Shown here: positions 17,763-27,430 of the stretch, piece by piece
Layout: every line of letters starts with the position of its first letter
Numbering within the stretch: the first letter of the stretch is position 1
Source of the DNA: DATEGZ01 sp035279905
GTDB taxonomy: Bacteria; Acidobacteriota; Vicinamibacteria; Vicinamibacterales; SCN-69-37
NCBI GenBank assembly: GCA_035279905.1
Contig: DATEGZ010000113.1
Location: 1 to 64,000, forward strand
Length of the DNA: 64,000 nt
Reading direction: 5' to 3'
Position numbers and translations under genes: made by a program
The notes under the pieces: model-generated
The model's database searches: none
The model's input: the letters and a program-made list of their open reading frames with translations, nothing else
What the model was told of the DNA's origin: nothing

Positions 17763-17791
17763 TTGACGGTTGACGGCCGTTCGGGCATCAT
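17763..17791 (+). promoter_or_regulatory. Probable promoter of the cus-type operon
   Basis: A -35 TTGACG at 17763-17768 and a -10-like CATCAT at 17786-17791 are separated by 17 bp. The ATG at 17799 lies seven bases beyond the -10, so the transcript would start at or next to the start codon. About 220 bases further upstream, towards cadD, hold no gene that I can support. Confidence 0.5.
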
Positions 17792-17798
17792 GGCTGTG

Positions 17799-18176
17799 AT
17801 GCGCCTCTGGCGGAGATGCCTGATCGTGGCCGCGACCATCGCGGGCTTGGTGGCCTCGCCGCTGGTCGTGTGCGCCAGCGAGCTGATGGCGTCTGCCGAT
17901 AAACAGATGGCATGTTGCCAATCGGGGCGGCATGACTGCGGCGCAACCATGAAAGCGGCGGACTGTTGCACGCAGTCGGGCAGCCGACCGCAGCAGCTCG
18001 GCGTTTCCAAGGTCGAATCGGTCCAGAAGATTTCTGTTCCTGCACTCCTTGCGTTCCATCCGGCATGGAAGTCAGAGCCGGCTCGCTCCGGCGTCGTCCA
18101 CGTCTACAGCACGTCCGTCGCCCCAGCTGACACTGGGCCGCCAGACTGCATTTCATTTTCCGCCCTCCTGATCTGA
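17799..18176 (+). CDS. Small secreted Cys-rich protein leading the cus-type operon
   Basis: A 125-residue protein. An N-terminal Arg-rich start and a hydrophobic stretch (RRCLIVAATIAGLVASP) form a signal peptide. The mature part has CCQSGRHDCG and ADCCTQSG, clusters that could bind soft metals. No homologue is recalled. It opens the copper/silver efflux operon, as analogous small proteins do at 24635 and 42536. A periplasmic metal-binding role is inference. Confidence 0.65.
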   Translation: MRLWRRCLIVAATIAGLVASPLVVCASELMASADKQMACCQSGRHDCGATMKAADCCTQSGSRPQQLGVSKVESVQKISVPALLAFHPAWKSEPARSGVVHVYSTSVAPADTGPPDCISFSALLI

Positions 18177-18288
18177 TCGCCCTCCAACTCGGTGTGTAGC
18201 GCCGCGTGAGCGGTGGTGTGCCGTCGGCACATCGCTGCGCGCGGTCGTCGTCCGCAGTCTCGGACGCCAACACGACTTGGAAGGAGTC

Positions 18289-19641
18289 ATGCGCAACGCG
18301 ACATTCCTACGGATCTCGGTTTCGTTCGGTCTACTGCTGATTGCCAGCGCGGCATCGGGCCAATCGGTCGTGCAGACGCCGCCCATGACGTCGCGCGCTC
18401 TCACCGCCGCGCTGGAGGGCCCGCCGTTGTCGCTCGATGATGCCATTCAGAGTGCCCTCAGAAGCAACGCGGACCTCGCTGCGGCGCGGAGTCAGGTCGA
18501 GCCGCTTCGCGCGAAACCAGCACAGGCGAAGGCGCTCGCACCGCCGATGCTGGAGGCGCAGATCTGGCAATGGCCCATCAATACGCTCAATCCGGCGAAC
18601 ACGGACATGTACATGTTCATGGCTTCGCAGGACCTGCCGGGGCGCGGCAAGCGCGACGCCACCGAGGCGCTCGCCACGAGCGAAATCCGACTGGCAGAAA
18701 CTGCCCTCGTACCTCGTGAGCGTGACATCGCCGCCGCTGTCACGCGGGCGTACTGGGACCTGCTCATTGCGCGCCGTGCGATCGCGATCCACCTGGCCAG
18801 CGTTGATCTCCTCCACCAACTTACCGATGTCGCTCAGGCCAAGTACGCCGCCGGACGCATCTCTCAACAGGACGTGCTCAAGGCCATCGTCGAAACGACG
18901 AAGCTGCACGGTGATCTCATTGACCTCGAGCAACAGGCCGAGCGATCTCGAGTTCAATTGAACGGGCTCATGAATCGAGCGGTGGACGCGCCGATCGGTC
19001 CGCTGACTGAGACGGGCGAGTCCCGGCTCGTCGCCGCCATCGAGGACGTTCAAACCCTGGCGTCGCGTGAGCAACCGGACTTGCGTGTGGGTCAGGCCGC
19101 CATCGAACGCGCGCGTGCTCAAGTTACGGTCGCTCGCACGAGCGCGACCCCCGAGTGGTCGGTCGGGGCGGGCTACATGCTACAACCCCATCAGACCGAT
19201 GCCTGGCTGGCGCGTCTCAGTGTCTCCTGGCCGGGCGCGCCGTGGTCTCGCGGCACGATTGACGCACGCTCGGCGGAAGCCACCGCCTCCGTGAGCGCCG
19301 CGGAAGCTGACGCCGCGGCGGCGGCGGTCCACGTCCGGATGGCTGTCTCCGACTCGTACGTGCGAGTCAAAGCCGCGGAAGAGCGCGCCGCGCTGATCCG
19401 CACGACGCTGGTCCCGCAATCCCGGCAGGCGCTGGACGTCTCTCGCGTCGCCTACGAGACCGATCGCTTGGATTTCCTCGCCGTCATCGAGAACGAACGC
19501 TCGCTGCTCGAGGCGCAGCTCGCCTACGAACGTGCCTTGGCGGAATGGCGGCAAGCCGTGACGGATCTGGAACGCGCGGTCGGCGTGGCCTTGCCACCGG
19601 GGATGTTGCAACGCGTGCCATCCACAGGGGTGAACCGATGA
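18289..19641 (+). CDS. cusC: Outer-membrane factor of the CusCBA-type pump (TolC family)
   Basis: A 450-residue protein with an AAGGAG site before the ATG at 18289. It has a cleavable signal peptide ending near ASAASGQ, then two repeated TolC-type halves rich in long Ala/Arg/Glu helices (motif LSLDDAIQSALRSNADLAAA). It provides the outer-membrane tunnel for the pump encoded by the next two genes. The stop overlaps the adaptor start by four bases (ATGA). The cus label rests on the permease type. Confidence 0.88.
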   Translation: MRNATFLRISVSFGLLLIASAASGQSVVQTPPMTSRALTAALEGPPLSLDDAIQSALRSNADLAAARSQVEPLRAKPAQAKALAPPMLEAQIWQWPINTLNPANTDMYMFMASQDLPGRGKRDATEALATSEIRLAETALVPRERDIAAAVTRAYWDLLIARRAIAIHLASVDLLHQLTDVAQAKYAAGRISQQDVLKAIVETTKLHGDLIDLEQQAERSRVQLNGLMNRAVDAPIGPLTETGESRLVAAIEDVQTLASREQPDLRVGQAAIERARAQVTVARTSATPEWSVGAGYMLQPHQTDAWLARLSVSWPGAPWSRGTIDARSAEATASVSAAEADAAAAAVHVRMAVSDSYVRVKAAEERAALIRTTLVPQSRQALDVSRVAYETDRLDFLAVIENERSLLEAQLAYERALAEWRQAVTDLERAVGVALPPGMLQRVPSTGVNR

Positions 19642-21158
19642 CTAGGAATCGCGTTCTCGCCGTTCTCGTCGGACTCGTTATCTTGACCGCGGTCGCGGTG
19701 TCGCTCTTTCTCTGGCGCCGCGCTCGGCCGGAAGATCAGACAGCCGCGACCCCGCCGCCAACGGAGGCACCCGCTCAGGAGGCCACAGCGAACACTTCAC
19801 GAGGTGACGTCTCGATTGATGCTCGGCGTCAGCAGCTCATTGGCGTCCGGACGGTGAAAGCGAGCAGGGGCGAACTCAGCCAGGCGATTCGCACCGTCGG
19901 CGTCGTGCGATCGGATGAGACACGCGTCGTCGACGTGAACGTGAAGATCGAAGGCTGGATTCGGGAACTGACTGCCGACTACACCGGTCGCTTTGTGCGG
20001 CAGGGTGAGCCCCTGCTCACGCTTTACAGCCCGGATCTGCTCGCGACGGAGCAGGAGTACGTCCTGGCGCTGGGGACGCGCGATCAACTGCAGAGCTCGG
20101 TCATGCCTGACGCGAAGACGCGCGCTGATGCACTGGTCGCCGCGGCGCGGCAGCGACTGGTGCTGTGGGACCTCGCGCCGGCAGAACTCCGGGAGCTCGA
20201 TGAGACCCGGACAGCCAAGGATGCGTTGGTCGTTCGCGCGCCGACGAGTGGATTCGTCATCGACAAGGCGGTCGTCAAAGGCGCGCACGTCACACCGGGA
20301 CAGATGCTTTTCAAGCTCGCCGACTTGTCCGTCGTCTGGGTCGAGGCGGATGTCTACGAGCAGGACCTGCCGCTCATGCGCGTCGGAGCGCGTGCGACGG
20401 TGGTGCTCGACGCCTATCCAGGCGAAAGCACGACCGGTCGCGTCATCTACATCTCTCCATATGTGGATGAGCAGACCCGGACGGACAAAGTGCGGTACGA
20501 ATTTCCCAACCCGCGCGGGCAGCTCAAACCCGGAATGTTTGCGACGGTCGAGATCGCGACATCAGGGGGCACTGGCATCACCGTGCCGGTCGACGCTGTC
20601 CTGGACTCCGGGCGAGATCAAGTCGTGTTTGTCGCCGAAGGCGACGGTCATTTCACACCGCGACCGGTGACCGTCGGGCGGCGCCTCGGCGGCACCGTCG
20701 AAATCCTCAAGGGTCTGAAAGAGGGAGAGGAGGTCGCGAGTGGCGCGGCGTTCTTCCTCGATTCCGAGAGTCAACTCCGAGGCGCGCTGCAAGGCTACGT
20801 TCCGATCTCTCCTTCACCGACCACTGGCTCTGGGCAGGACGCCGAGCGGCCGAAGATCACGCTCCGGACGATTCCTGATCCGCCCAGGACGGGCGAGACC
20901 CAATTCGAGGTGACGGTCGCCGATTCGAAGGGCGTGCCGCTAGCCGACGCGGAGGTGACTGTGCAGCTCTTCATGCCGGCGATGCCGACCATGAACATGC
21001 CGGCCATGCGAAACGAGCTCAAGCTGCCGTCGGCAGGCAATGGAGTGTATCGAGGCACGGGGCAAGTGATGATGGCCGGCCGCTGGGAGGCCACGGTCAT
21101 CGTGACGCGCGGCGGCCAACGAGTCGGCAGTTTGCAGACGCCCGTCGTGGCTCGCTGA
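19638..21158 (+). CDS. cusB: CusB-type periplasmic adaptor with C-terminal YtkA/FixH-like domain
   Basis: A 506-residue membrane-fusion protein. One N-terminal membrane anchor (VLVGLVILTAVAVSLFLW) is followed by the CusB barrel-sandwich region (GWIRELTADYTGRFVRQGE). After about residue 410 an extra domain begins (KITLRTIPDPP) that resembles YtkA/FixH domains and includes a Met-rich stretch MPAMPTMNMPAMR, a plausible Cu(I)/Ag(I) site. It links the TolC partner and the permease. The start is the ATG overlapping the previous stop. Confidence 0.88.
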   Translation: MTRNRVLAVLVGLVILTAVAVSLFLWRRARPEDQTAATPPPTEAPAQEATANTSRGDVSIDARRQQLIGVRTVKASRGELSQAIRTVGVVRSDETRVVDVNVKIEGWIRELTADYTGRFVRQGEPLLTLYSPDLLATEQEYVLALGTRDQLQSSVMPDAKTRADALVAAARQRLVLWDLAPAELRELDETRTAKDALVVRAPTSGFVIDKAVVKGAHVTPGQMLFKLADLSVVWVEADVYEQDLPLMRVGARATVVLDAYPGESTTGRVIYISPYVDEQTRTDKVRYEFPNPRGQLKPGMFATVEIATSGGTGITVPVDAVLDSGRDQVVFVAEGDGHFTPRPVTVGRRLGGTVEILKGLKEGEEVASGAAFFLDSESQLRGALQGYVPISPSPTTGSGQDAERPKITLRTIPDPPRTGETQFEVTVADSKGVPLADAEVTVQLFMPAMPTMNMPAMRNELKLPSAGNGVYRGTGQVMMAGRWEATVIVTRGGQRVGSLQTPVVAR

Positions 21159-21174
21159 CCGCGGAGACCTCGCA

Positions 21175-24100
21175 ATGATTCATCGAATTCTGGACTGGTG
21201 CGCATCCAACCGGTTTCTCGTGTTCACGGGGACCCTCGTCGTGACGATCTGGGGTGTGTGGGCGATGACCCGCACGCCTCTCGACGCCGTGCCGGACATC
21301 TCCGACGTTCAAGTGATTGTCTCCACCGAGTGGATGGGACGGAGTCCCGATCTGATCGAGGACCAGATCACGTACCCCATCGTCAGCGCGTTGATTTCGA
21401 CGCCGCGCGTGAAGGCTGTGCGGGGATTCACGGACTTCGGCATTTCGTACGTCTACGTGATCTTCGACGATGGCACAGACGTGTATTGGGCGCGAAGCCG
21501 CGTCGTCGAGTACCTCCAGGGGTTGCGCGGACAGCTCCCCGAAAACGTGAATCCAGTCATCGGCCCTGACGCCACCGGCGTCGGCTGGGTCTTCGAGTAC
21601 GCACTGGTCGATACCACCGGCCAACACACGCTGGCCGATCTCCGCAGTTTTCAGGACTGGCACCTGCGGTACTGGCTCGCCTCGGTGCCAGGCGTCGCGG
21701 AAGTGGCGAGTCTGGGCGGCTTCGTCAAGCAGTACCAAGTCAACATCGACCCGAACAAGCTCGCGGCCTACCGGATCGGACTCAAAGATGTGATCGCCGC
21801 GATCAAAGCCAGCAACAACGACGTTGAAGGACGATTGCTGGAGTTCTCCGGGCGCGAGTACATGGTGCGCGGACGGGGTTATTTGAAATCGCTCGAGGAC
21901 ATCGAAGGCGTCTCACTGGGCGCGGACGCACGAGGCACGCCGGTTCACGTCCGGGATGTCGCTCAGGTCAGGTTGGGTCCGGATATCCGGCGCGGCGTGG
22001 CAGAACTGGACGGCAAGGGGGAAGTCGTCGGTGGCATCGTTGTGATGCGCATCGGCGAGAACGCCTTGCACGTCATCGATCAGGTGAAAGCGAAGTTGCG
22101 CGACGTCGAGTCGTCCATGCCAGCCGGGATGCGGATCGTGCCCACCTACGATCGCTCGTGGCTCATTCGCGAATCGATCGGCACGCTTCGTCGCACGCTG
22201 ATTGAAGAAGCGATTGTCGTCTCGCTCGTCATCATCATCTTTCTCTTTCACATCCGTTCGGCCCTGATTCCGATCCTCGCGCTGCCGATCGCCGTGGTCG
22301 CGTCGTTCATTCCGATGTATTACCTCGGGATTACCTCGAACATCATGTCGCTTGGCGGTCTGGCGCTCGCGATTGGCGTGTTGGTGGACGCGTCGATCGT
22401 CATGGTGGAGAACGCCTATCGGCACGTCTCGGAAGGCGAGGGCGCCGCGGACGAGCCCGGCGCGGAGACGCAGGCCGTCCGGACGGTGCCTTACGACGAG
22501 CAGCCACGAGCCATTTTGCGATCGGCGAAGCAGGTGGCGCGGGCGATCTTCTTCTCGCTCGCGATCATCATCGTGTCATTCGTGCCGGTGTTCCTGCTCG
22601 AGGCGCAGGAAGGGCGCATGTTCCGGCCGCTGGCGTTCACCAAGACGTTTGCGATGGCTGCGGCGTCGATTCTCGCGATCACGCTCGTGCCGCTGCTGAT
22701 GCTGATCTTTATCCGCGGACGGCGGCTGCGGCCTGAGTCTCGGAATCCGATCTCGCGAGCGTTCACGGCGCTGTACGACCCCATCCTCCGTCTCGCGCTG
22801 CGTTGGAAATGGCTCGCGCTGCTGGTGAACTTCGCGGTGATTCCATTGACGATTCCGCTGCTGTTTCACCTCGGCAGCGAGTTCATGCCGCCGCTCTATG
22901 AGGGATCGCAGCTGTACATGCCGACGTCGCCACCTGGCCTGTCAATCACCGAGGCCACACGTGTGCTCCAGGTGCAGGACAAGATTCTCCGACAGTTTCC
23001 GGAAGTGGAGACGGTCTTTGGATCGGTCGGCCGAGGCACGACCTCGACGGACAACACACCAATGGGGATGGTCAACACGACCGTGACACTGAAGCCTCGC
23101 GAACAATGGCGCGCCGGCATGACCGTCGAGCGGCTTCAGGCCGAAATGGACGAGCAACTCCAGTTTCCGGGCTTCCCGAATGTCTGGACGCAGCCGATTA
23201 GGAATCGTCTCGACATGCTGCTGACCGGAATCAAGACGCCAGTGGGAATTAAGATCCTCGGGCCGAACCTCGACGAAATCCAGCGTCTTGGGGAACAGAT
23301 CGAACGAGCCTTGCAGCCGGTCGCCGGCACACGCAGTGTCTACGCCGAACGCGTGGCGCAAGGGTATTTCACCGACATCGACATCAATCGCGACGCCATC
23401 GCGCGATACGGATTGACGATTGGTGATGTCCAGGACGTCATCGAAGCCGCGATCGGCGGCCAGAATGTGACGCGGACGATTGAAGGCCGCGAGCGTTATC
23501 CGGTGAACGTGCGATACGAACGGGGCTTTCGCCAGGATCTGCCGGATTTGCAGCGCGTACTCGTGAAGACACCGGCTGGAGCGCAAGTGCCGCTCGGCGC
23601 GCTGGCGCAGATCACGCTCGCGCCGGGGCCCGCGATGATACGCGACGAGGGCGGCCAGCTCGCAGGGTACGTCTATCTCGACACGGCGACGCGAGATATC
23701 GGCGGCTACGTCGAAGCAGCGAAACGCGCGGTAGCGGAACGCGTGCAACTTCCGCCAGGCTTCACGCTGCAGTGGACGGGGCAGTATGAATTCCAGGTTC
23801 GGGCGCGGGAGCGTCTGAAGATCCTGCTTCCGATCGTCTTCTTTGTCATCTTCGTCCTGCTGTACATGACCTTCCACTCGGCGTCCGAGGCGGCGATCGT
23901 CATGCTGTCGGTCGTCTACGCCATGACGGGCGGCGTCATTCTGCAGTGGCTGCTCGGCTACAACTTTTCCGTGGCCGTCTGGGTCGGGTACATCGCGCTC
24001 TACGGCGTTGCGGTGCAAACAGGCGTCGTCATGGTCGTGTACCTCCACGAGGCGCTCGACCGCCGGCTCCGACAAGGCGGGGACATCACCGAGGACGACA

Positions 24101-24363
24101 TCCGACGTGCCACTCTTGCCGGGTCCGTGTTGCGGCTTCGGCCCAAGCTCATGACCGTGACGGTCGTGATGGCCGGCCTGCTGCCGATTCTCTGGAGCAC
24201 CGGTGTCGGCTCTGACATCATGAAGCCGATCGCCGCGCCGATCATCGGCGGCATGGTGACCTCAACCATTCATGTGCTCATCATCACGCCGGTGATCTTT
24301 TACATCTTAAAAGTGCGAGCGCTCAGGCGCGGCCACCTTGCGGTGTCGCGAATGACGACGTGA
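21175..24363 (+). CDS. cusA: Copper/silver RND efflux permease, CusA type
   Basis: A 1062-residue proton-driven RND pump with twelve membrane segments in two halves. The TM4 motif AIGVLVDASIVMVEN and the segment WTQPIRNRLDMLLTGIKTP match the heavy-metal RND subgroup that exports Cu(I)/Ag(I). It is the third gene of a TolC-adaptor-permease operon. Family length is normal and no break is visible. Confidence 0.93.
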   Translation: MIHRILDWCASNRFLVFTGTLVVTIWGVWAMTRTPLDAVPDISDVQVIVSTEWMGRSPDLIEDQITYPIVSALISTPRVKAVRGFTDFGISYVYVIFDDGTDVYWARSRVVEYLQGLRGQLPENVNPVIGPDATGVGWVFEYALVDTTGQHTLADLRSFQDWHLRYWLASVPGVAEVASLGGFVKQYQVNIDPNKLAAYRIGLKDVIAAIKASNNDVEGRLLEFSGREYMVRGRGYLKSLEDIEGVSLGADARGTPVHVRDVAQVRLGPDIRRGVAELDGKGEVVGGIVVMRIGENALHVIDQVKAKLRDVESSMPAGMRIVPTYDRSWLIRESIGTLRRTLIEEAIVVSLVIIIFLFHIRSALIPILALPIAVVASFIPMYYLGITSNIMSLGGLALAIGVLVDASIVMVENAYRHVSEGEGAADEPGAETQAVRTVPYDEQPRAILRSAKQVARAIFFSLAIIIVSFVPVFLLEAQEGRMFRPLAFTKTFAMAAASILAITLVPLLMLIFIRGRRLRPESRNPISRAFTALYDPILRLALRWKWLALLVNFAVIPLTIPLLFHLGSEFMPPLYEGSQLYMPTSPPGLSITEATRVLQVQDKILRQFPEVETVFGSVGRGTTSTDNTPMGMVNTTVTLKPREQWRAGMTVERLQAEMDEQLQFPGFPNVWTQPIRNRLDMLLTGIKTPVGIKILGPNLDEIQRLGEQIERALQPVAGTRSVYAERVAQGYFTDIDINRDAIARYGLTIGDVQDVIEAAIGGQNVTRTIEGRERYPVNVRYERGFRQDLPDLQRVLVKTPAGAQVPLGALAQITLAPGPAMIRDEGGQLAGYVYLDTATRDIGGYVEAAKRAVAERVQLPPGFTLQWTGQYEFQVRARERLKILLPIVFFVIFVLLYMTFHSASEAAIVMLSVVYAMTGGVILQWLLGYNFSVAVWVGYIALYGVAVQTGVVMVVYLHEALDRRLRQGGDITEDDIRRATLAGSVLRLRPKLMTVTVVMAGLLPILWSTGVGSDIMKPIAAPIIGGMVTSTIHVLIITPVIFYILKVRALRRGHLAVSRMTT

Positions 24364-24381
24364 TCAAGCGGGAGGTGACGA

Positions 24382-24558
24382 ATGACTCTGGCGCCTGGCC
24401 TCCGTAAGCCTGCGCTCACTGCCCACGTCATCCTCGGTCGGCTGGCTTGGCGCCGTTGCCGCTTCCTCGCCCCCGCCATTGCCGGTCTTCGGATTCTTTG
24501 TGGTGATCCTGCTGTGATCGCCAATCATTTGACGGGAGGCGGTCTCGATGGCCCGTGA
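24382..24558 (+). pseudogene. Frameshifted N-terminal remnant of a small membrane protein
   Basis: ATG at 24382 with a GGAGGTGAC site opens MTLAPGLRKPALTAHV. The frame then shifts: the neighbouring frame continues SSVGWLGAVAAS and ends GFFVVILL before a stop. From memory, intact proteins in such operons read as one small multi-pass membrane protein with this N-terminus, so this copy looks frameshifted and cut short. The 58-codon frame itself runs to a TGA at 24556-24558. Confidence 0.45.
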
Positions 24559-24622
24559 CATGAACTATCGATCGGCTCTCCGCGTACCCGGAGGAGTTGG
24601 GCATTGCCTGCTACGTCCGTCG

Positions 24623-24628
24623 TATACT
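24623..24628 (+). promoter_or_regulatory. -10 element of the copper block, leaderless spacing
   Basis: TATACT is followed by six bases and the GTG at 24635. A TTGGGC at 24597-24602 would be a -35 with a 20-bp spacer, the long spacing used with MerR-type activators. No clear operator dyad is seen. Confidence 0.5.
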
Positions 24629-24634
24629 GCTTCT

Positions 24635-24985
24635 GTGAGGGCATTCGTCGTTCTTCTGGCGCTCGCTATCAGCCCGGTTGCGCTGACCGTGTGCCAACTG
24701 ACCTGTTCCGCCGAGACGGCGCTGCATCAGCATCTCGGCGGTGTGCCTTCATGCCACGAGAGTACAGGGCTGCCGACGGGGCCGACGGTCAAGGCCGACT
24801 CGGGTTGTGAGCATTCCGACGGCGACTTGGTTTTGACTAAAGCATTGACGACGTTCCAGCTCTCCGTTCCAGTTCCGAAGCCCTCCAATCTAATCATCGT
24901 CGTCGAACAGCAGCGAAACGTCCTCGAAACGACGGCCGTTTGGCCGGCGTCACCGCCACCGCCTCTCCTTCCTCTTCGAATCTGA
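24635..24985 (+). CDS. Small secreted Cys/His protein leading the copper block
   Basis: A 116-residue protein with GTG start placed six bases after a TATACT box. The signal peptide AFVVLLALAISPVALTV is followed by CQLTC and a stretch with CHES and CEHSDGD, then a Pro-rich tail. The spaced Cys/His residues suggest metal binding in the periplasm. It is the first gene ahead of cytochrome c, the outer-membrane barrel and the copper ATPase. A longer frame starting at 24548 exists but lacks a signal peptide at its start. Confidence 0.6.
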   Translation: MRAFVVLLALAISPVALTVCQLTCSAETALHQHLGGVPSCHESTGLPTGPTVKADSGCEHSDGDLVLTKALTTFQLSVPVPKPSNLIIVVEQQRNVLETTAVWPASPPPPLLPLRI

Positions 24986-25129
24986 CACCGGCTTCGTAGC
25001 CAGGTCGCGCCCGCCCGAACTTAATCCGAACACTCGTTGGGGTTAGGTGCCGATCAAAGCGGTTCATGGCACGCGTGTGTGCAGCTCGCGCACGCGGGGC
25101 GTGGACCAGATACGGCCTCAAGGAAGGTG

Positions 25130-25768
25130 ATGTCGTTGAAGTCCCCTGCTCGTCGTGCTGTCGGCTCTCACAAGCGGACATTCCCCTTGATTCACGGGCG
25201 TGTCACATGGGTCGTTGCTGCGATCGCGCTGACCGCGTTGCTCGTCGCTGTGCTCACCAAGGGAATGGGCTTCACGGCTCGAGCGGAGCCATCGTCACTC
25301 GAGAATCGCGTGATGTTGGCCGCTCGTCGATGGGCGATCCCGCCAGCCGCACGCGACCGGGCGAATCCGGTATCTGCGACCGACGAGTCCCTCCGAGAGG
25401 GCATGGCGCACTGGGCGGACCATTGCGCGACGTGTCACGGGAACGATGGGGACGGGAAGACCGAGATCGGCAAGAGCCTGTATCCATCGGCCCCCGACAT
25501 GCGCGATCGCCGAACCCAGGATCTGACCGACGGTGAGCTGTTCTACATCATCGAGCGCGGCGTCCCTTTCACTGGTATGCCGGCGTGGGGCACCGGCATG
25601 GCCGAAGGCGAGCGCGAGTCGTGGAAACTCGTCCGGTTCATTCGCCATCTTCCTGAGCTCACCGAGAAGGAGCTGACGGCGATGGAAAAGCTCAATCCAA
25701 AGAGCGCCGCCCAGATCGAAGAGGAGCGGCGCATCAACGATTTCTTGAAAGGCAAGGATGGACGGTAG
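25130..25768 (+). CDS. Membrane-anchored cytochrome c
   Basis: A 212-residue protein. AGGAAGG precedes the ATG at 25130, which I prefer to an upstream start. One N-terminal membrane helix (VVAAIALTALLVAVL) is followed by a class I cytochrome c domain with heme site C99-A-T-C-H103 and a later Met ligand in GMPAWG. It probably carries electrons in the periplasm, perhaps in copper or metalloid oxidation given its place in the block. The partner is unknown. Confidence 0.85.
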   Translation: MSLKSPARRAVGSHKRTFPLIHGRVTWVVAAIALTALLVAVLTKGMGFTARAEPSSLENRVMLAARRWAIPPAARDRANPVSATDESLREGMAHWADHCATCHGNDGDGKTEIGKSLYPSAPDMRDRRTQDLTDGELFYIIERGVPFTGMPAWGTGMAEGERESWKLVRFIRHLPELTEKELTAMEKLNPKSAAQIEEERRINDFLKGKDGR

Positions 25769-25789
25769 TCCATCCACGAAGGGATTGGA

Positions 25790-27403
25790 ATGCGTAAACA
25801 TCTCGGAATCCGTGTTGCCGGCGTGGTCGCGATGCTGCTCCTTGGGGTATCGATCGCGCGGGCGCACGAAGTGACCTACCTCGGAACAGTTGTGGCCGTC
25901 GAGGCCGCCCGGGTGCAAGCAAAGACGACAGATCCAGACACGAAAAAGGAAGTGACGGCATGGTTCGTCGTCAACACAGACACTCGGGTCAAGCGCGGCG
26001 ACGCAGTCGTGTCCTACGCCGATGCGAACATCATGAAGAGCGAGCGAATCGCCATCGTGGTGGATCACGACGCGAAGACAAAGATGCTCGCTGTTGAGAT
26101 CCGATTAGCGGAGATGGACGCGATGGCGGTCGTGCGCGGTGCGCAGCCAGGAACCACGCCGCCGACTCCCGCGGCCCCGACGATGCCGGCGGGGCATCAG
26201 ATGCCTGGCGGCCAGCAGATGCCGGGGATGAGCATGGGTGCTCCAGCATCAGGCTGGCAGTTCATGCAGGACGGCGTCGTGTACGGACTGTTTAATCACC
26301 AGGGCGGACCGCGCGGTGGGAATGAGTTCGTGGTGCCCAACTGGTGGATGGGCATGTGGACGCGTGAGAGTGGGAGCCAGCAATTTGGCCTGAATGCCAT
26401 GTTCAGTTTGGATCCCGCCACGGTTGGCAAGAGCGGATATCGAGAGATCTTTCAGGTCGGCGAAGCCCTAGATGGGAAGCCCCTGATCGACCGGCAGCAC
26501 CCTCACGATTTCTTCATGCAACTGGCAGCAAGCTGGAGAAAGACGCTTGGTGATGAGAGCGCCCTGGTCATCGCCGGGGGCCCGGCGGGTGAGCCGACGC
26601 TCGGGCCCGTCGCGTTCATGCATCGCGCCTCTGCAGCTGGCTTGGTGTTGGCGCCGCTCGGTCATCACACGTTCGATTCGACGCACATCAGCTTCGGTGT
26701 TGTTACCGCGGCGCTCGAGCGAGGACGGTGGACGTTCGAAGGTTCGGCATTCAATGGCCGCGAACCCGATGAGAATCGTTGGAATTTCGATTTCGGCGCG
26801 ATGGATTCATTCGCGGGTCGCGTGTGGTTTCGGCCCACTAAGGAATGGGAAGTTCAGGTCTCGACCGGCCGTTTGAAGGAGCCGGAGGAACTGGAGCCGG
26901 GCGACGTGCAGCGGACCACCGCGTCGGCATCTTGGTTTCGTCAATCGGAGGCTGGAATCAGCGCCGTGACCGTTGGCTACGGCGTGAACGCTGCGCACGG
27001 CGAACAGCGACACGGCGTCTTCGGCGAATTCACGCTCGAGCGACACGCCAATTCGGTGTTTGGACGCGTCGAATTTCAGCAGGTTGAAGCCGACGTCCTC
27101 CTGACCGATCAGATCCCCGACCCGCTTCAGTCCGGCATCGGTCGACAGACCGTTACGGCGCTCGCGCTGGGTGCGGCCCGGAACCTTGTGACGTGGAGGG
27201 GATTCGAGGGAGCTGTCGGCGGGCAGGTCACTTTCTACGGCGTGCCTGAGGACCTCAGGCCGACGTATGGGGATCACCCGATCTCCTTTCAGGCCTTCTT
27301 CCGTCTGCGCTTGCCATCAGGAAGCATGGGGCGCATGTGGAACATGCGCATGTCCCAAGGACCCAAGATCGACATGGATCACAGTGGCCATGTCATGCGG
27401 TAA
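25790..27403 (+). CDS. Outer-membrane barrel protein with N-terminal metal-handling-like domain
   Basis: A 537-residue secreted protein in three parts. A signal peptide (to about residue 24) is followed by a small beta domain (25-110) that is a clear paralogue of the separate 27929 gene (shared WFVVN.DT.VKRGDA). A Met/Gln/His/Pro-rich linker (MPAGHQMPGGQQMPGMSMG) leads to a long aromatic, Gly-rich region with alternating strands that looks like an outer-membrane beta-barrel. The linker resembles copper-binding segments. Transport or copper sequestration at the outer membrane is inferred. Confidence 0.7.
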   Translation: MRKHLGIRVAGVVAMLLLGVSIARAHEVTYLGTVVAVEAARVQAKTTDPDTKKEVTAWFVVNTDTRVKRGDAVVSYADANIMKSERIAIVVDHDAKTKMLAVEIRLAEMDAMAVVRGAQPGTTPPTPAAPTMPAGHQMPGGQQMPGMSMGAPASGWQFMQDGVVYGLFNHQGGPRGGNEFVVPNWWMGMWTRESGSQQFGLNAMFSLDPATVGKSGYREIFQVGEALDGKPLIDRQHPHDFFMQLAASWRKTLGDESALVIAGGPAGEPTLGPVAFMHRASAAGLVLAPLGHHTFDSTHISFGVVTAALERGRWTFEGSAFNGREPDENRWNFDFGAMDSFAGRVWFRPTKEWEVQVSTGRLKEPEELEPGDVQRTTASASWFRQSEAGISAVTVGYGVNAAHGEQRHGVFGEFTLERHANSVFGRVEFQQVEADVLLTDQIPDPLQSGIGRQTVTALALGAARNLVTWRGFEGAVGGQVTFYGVPEDLRPTYGDHPISFQAFFRLRLPSGSMGRMWNMRMSQGPKIDMDHSGHVMR

Positions 27404-27430
27404 CGCACGAACCACGTCAGGAGAATGACA

